Source: an uncultured Lachnospiraceae bacterium | GTDB taxonomy: Bacteria > Bacillota > Clostridia > Lachnospirales > Lachnospiraceae | Direction of reading: 5' to 3' | Assembly: GCA_946549155.1 (NCBI GenBank) | Contig: CAMNQN010000168.1 | Span: forward strand, 1-7,314 | DNA length: 7,314 bases | In this document: one piece after another, positions 6,187 to 7,314 of the stretch | How the letters are laid out: each line of letters begins with the position of its first letter | How positions within the stretch are numbered: the first letter of the stretch is position 1 | Made by a program: the position numbers and the translations under genes | Notes under the pieces: model-generated | What the model was told of the DNA's origin: nothing | What the model saw: only the letters and a program-made list of their open reading frames with translations | Database searches by the model: none

Positions 6187-7062
6187 TTAACTGATTTCCG
6201 GCAGCTTTTTCGTACAGGTCACCGCAATGGAGCCCGGCCCGATATGGCAGGACACACTTAAAGACAGCGGGTTCATCACAATCTCATTGTTGGGATACAT
6301 TTTCTGAACCTCTTCCTTCCACTCTGTGGCTGTATCCAGATCCTTCGTGTATGCCACGGCGATCCAGACCTTCTCCGGATGCTCTTCCATATGAAAGCGT
6401 TCCTTCAAATCCCTGGCAATCGCCTCCAGCATGGTGGACTTGGCCGCCTTCAGCGTCCGGCACTTGGCGAAGGCGTCCAGCTTTTCTCCCTGAATCTGAA
6501 GCACCGGCTTTAAGCGAAGCAGCGTGCCCAGCGCAGCCGCAGCCGGGGTAATACGTCCCCCTTTTTTCAGGTATTTTAACGTATCCACAGTAATATAGAT
6601 CGTGGAATCGAACCTGGTCTCCTCCAGATATTCTTTAATTTTAACCGCGCTCCAGCCCTTATCCGCCAGAGCCTTCGCATCCAGCACGGACTGCCGCTGC
6701 GTCACGGAAATCCTCTGGTTATTTACCACCTGAACTTTCCCATCATAATCCACCGCCAGCGCCATGGCCGTCTCACAGGAACTGGAAAGTCCACTGGACA
6801 TGGGAATGTGAACGATCTCCTCATACTCTTCCAGCAGCTTATCCCAAAGCTCCAGCACATCCCCCACCGCCGGCATAGAGGTGGAAATCTCCGCCTCATG
6901 CTCCAGTTTATGGTAGAACTCCTCCTGCGTCAAAGTGATATCTTCATAATATAATTCACCGTCAATATAGAAAGGCATCGGAAGCACATGCACCCCGTAT
7001 TCCTTTCCCTGCGCCTGCGTAATGCCGCTGTTGCTATCCGTTACAATCGCTATTTTTCCCAT
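6187..7062 (-). CDS. DegV-family fatty-acid-binding protein
   Basis: A 291-aa cytosolic protein of normal DegV length. DegV proteins bind a fatty acid in a closed pocket; in Gram-positive bacteria some of them (FakB) present it to the kinase FakA for acyl phosphate formation and phospholipid synthesis. Diagnostic segments are IAIVTDSNSGI (4-14), STSMPAVGDV (60-69), HIPMSSGLSSSCETA (85-99), TLKYLKKGGRIT (161-172), LLRLKPVLQIQGEKL (181-195) and SCHIGPGSIAV (271-281). Clostridia usually carry several paralogues, so a specific FakB role is not assured. AAAGGAG (7069-7075) lies 6 nt before the ATG and supports the start. The gene is transcribed alone, convergent with the DUF885 gene, from a promoter at 7173-7201 followed by a terminator-like leader hairpin. 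Confidence 0.92.
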   Translation of the reverse strand: MGKIAIVTDSNSGITQAQGKEYGVHVLPMPFYIDGELYYEDITLTQEEFYHKLEHEAEISTSMPAVGDVLELWDKLLEEYEEIVHIPMSSGLSSSCETAMALAVDYDGKVQVVNNQRISVTQRQSVLDAKALADKGWSAVKIKEYLEETRFDSTIYITVDTLKYLKKGGRITPAAAALGTLLRLKPVLQIQGEKLDAFAKCRTLKAAKSTMLEAIARDLKERFHMEEHPEKVWIAVAYTKDLDTATEWKEEVQKMYPNNEIVMNPLSLSVSCHIGPGSIAVTCTKKLPEIS

Positions 7063-7104
7063 TCTATACTCCTTTGCTTTGTACCGTATTTGTACTTGCC
7101 CGCT

Positions 7105-7140
7105 AAAAAAAGAGAAGATCAGCTCCCCAAAAATCTGACC
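7105..7140 (-). terminator. Terminator-like hairpin in the DegV leader (possible attenuator)
   Basis: On the minus strand GGTCAG (7135-7140) pairs with CTGATC (7117-7122) in a 6-bp stem with one G-U pair and a 12-nt loop. TTCTC and a run of seven T (7105-7111) follow. It lies downstream of the good DegV promoter and about 42 bp before the DegV ATG. An upstream ATCAG (7141-7145) could pair with the same CTGAT and compete with the stem. It is either an attenuator or the terminator of a minus-strand transcript entering from the right. Confidence 0.5.
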
Positions 7141-7172
7141 CTGATACCGTTTCCAGAGATATCACTAATCAT

Positions 7173-7201
7173 ATCATAAAACAGGGGGAGCCGCAAGGCA
7201 A
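7173..7201 (-). promoter_or_regulatory. Promoter of the DegV gene
   Basis: On the minus strand, TTGCCT (7196-7201) and TATGAT (7173-7178) are 17 bp apart, matching the sigma-A consensus at four and five of six positions. Transcription would start near 7165, giving a leader of about 100 nt. The leader contains a GATATC/GGTATC hairpin (stem arms 7157-7162 and 7142-7147) and the terminator-like structure downstream. Confidence 0.5.
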
Positions 7202-7245
7202 TTAAATTTTATAGTTTATGTCCTATTCGTGTTTTGTTCATTAGG

Positions 7246-7313
7246 AGGACGCAGGAAGAGGAAGGGCGGAACCGACACTGTCATCTGAAAAACTGCTTCG
7301 AATACCAAGAAAA
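7246..7313 (+). repeat. 68-nt repeated element, copy B (outward-facing)
   Basis: Partner of the element at 142-209 in inverted orientation, ending at the window edge. It starts next to TTAGGAGGAC, which looks like a ribosome binding site, but no ATG follows within the window. The reading frame matching the short ATG frame of copy A meets a TGA stop here. It lies upstream of and divergent from the DegV gene. Whatever follows it lies outside the window. Confidence 0.65.
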
Positions 7314-7314
7314 T

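Noticed and set aside
7150..7162. TTTCCAGAGATAT repeated exactly at 164-176
   Set aside because: About one shared 13-mer is expected by chance in a window this size, and the flanks do not align.
1..7314. CRISPR arrays, tRNA or rRNA genes, insertion sequences, prophage or toxin-antitoxin genes
   Set aside because: No regularly spaced repeats, tRNA-like cloverleaf, transposase motif or other signature of these was seen on either strand.

Overview
The window looks like chromosomal DNA from a moderately GC-rich Clostridia-type Bacillota, probably a gut Lachnospiraceae relative. This is inferred from strong AAGGAGG-like ribosome binding sites, sigma-A-type promoters, a DegV protein, an RpiR regulator and a DUF885 protein with a Gram-positive-style membrane anchor. 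No rRNA, tRNA, transposase, phage gene or CRISPR array is visible. The taxonomic call is an inference from gene content, not from a marker gene.

Layout. Positions 1-234 hold no convincing gene, but contain one copy of a 68-nt element (142-209, minus) and a GC-rich stretch with several possible hairpins. Positions 235-4058 are a four-gene minus-strand operon, read right to left: an RpiR-family regulator (3183-4058), a short-form 6-phosphogluconate dehydrogenase (2234-3157), a 6-phospho-3-hexuloisomerase-like SIS protein (1692-2231) and a gluconokinase-like FGGY kinase (235-1653). Gaps are 25, 2 and 38 bp. A good promoter (TTTACA, 17 bp, TATCAT) with an imperfect 20-bp palindrome over its -35 box lies upstream of the regulator. 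A membrane-anchored DUF885 putative metallopeptidase (4309-6105, plus) is divergent from the operon. It converges on a DegV-family fatty-acid-binding protein (6187-7062, minus), with a strong hairpin between them. The DegV gene has a good promoter and a terminator-like hairpin with a T7 run inside its leader, so attenuation is possible. The right end carries the second copy of the 68-nt element (7246-7313, plus).

How the genes may work together. The kinase would make 6-phosphogluconate, the dehydrogenase would decarboxylate it to ribulose 5-phosphate, and the SIS isomerase would interconvert 3-hexulose 6-phosphate and fructose 6-phosphate. The linking enzyme, 3-hexulose-6-phosphate synthase, and a sugar-acid transporter are not in the window. 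All three enzymes differ from family signatures at key positions, so a variant substrate is a real alternative to plain gluconate use. The RpiR protein, whose SIS domain should sense a phosphosugar, probably controls the operon.

The least explained item is the pair of outward-facing 68-nt elements, identical at 50 of 68 positions without gaps. Their substitutions do not favour third codon positions, which points to conservation as DNA or RNA rather than protein.
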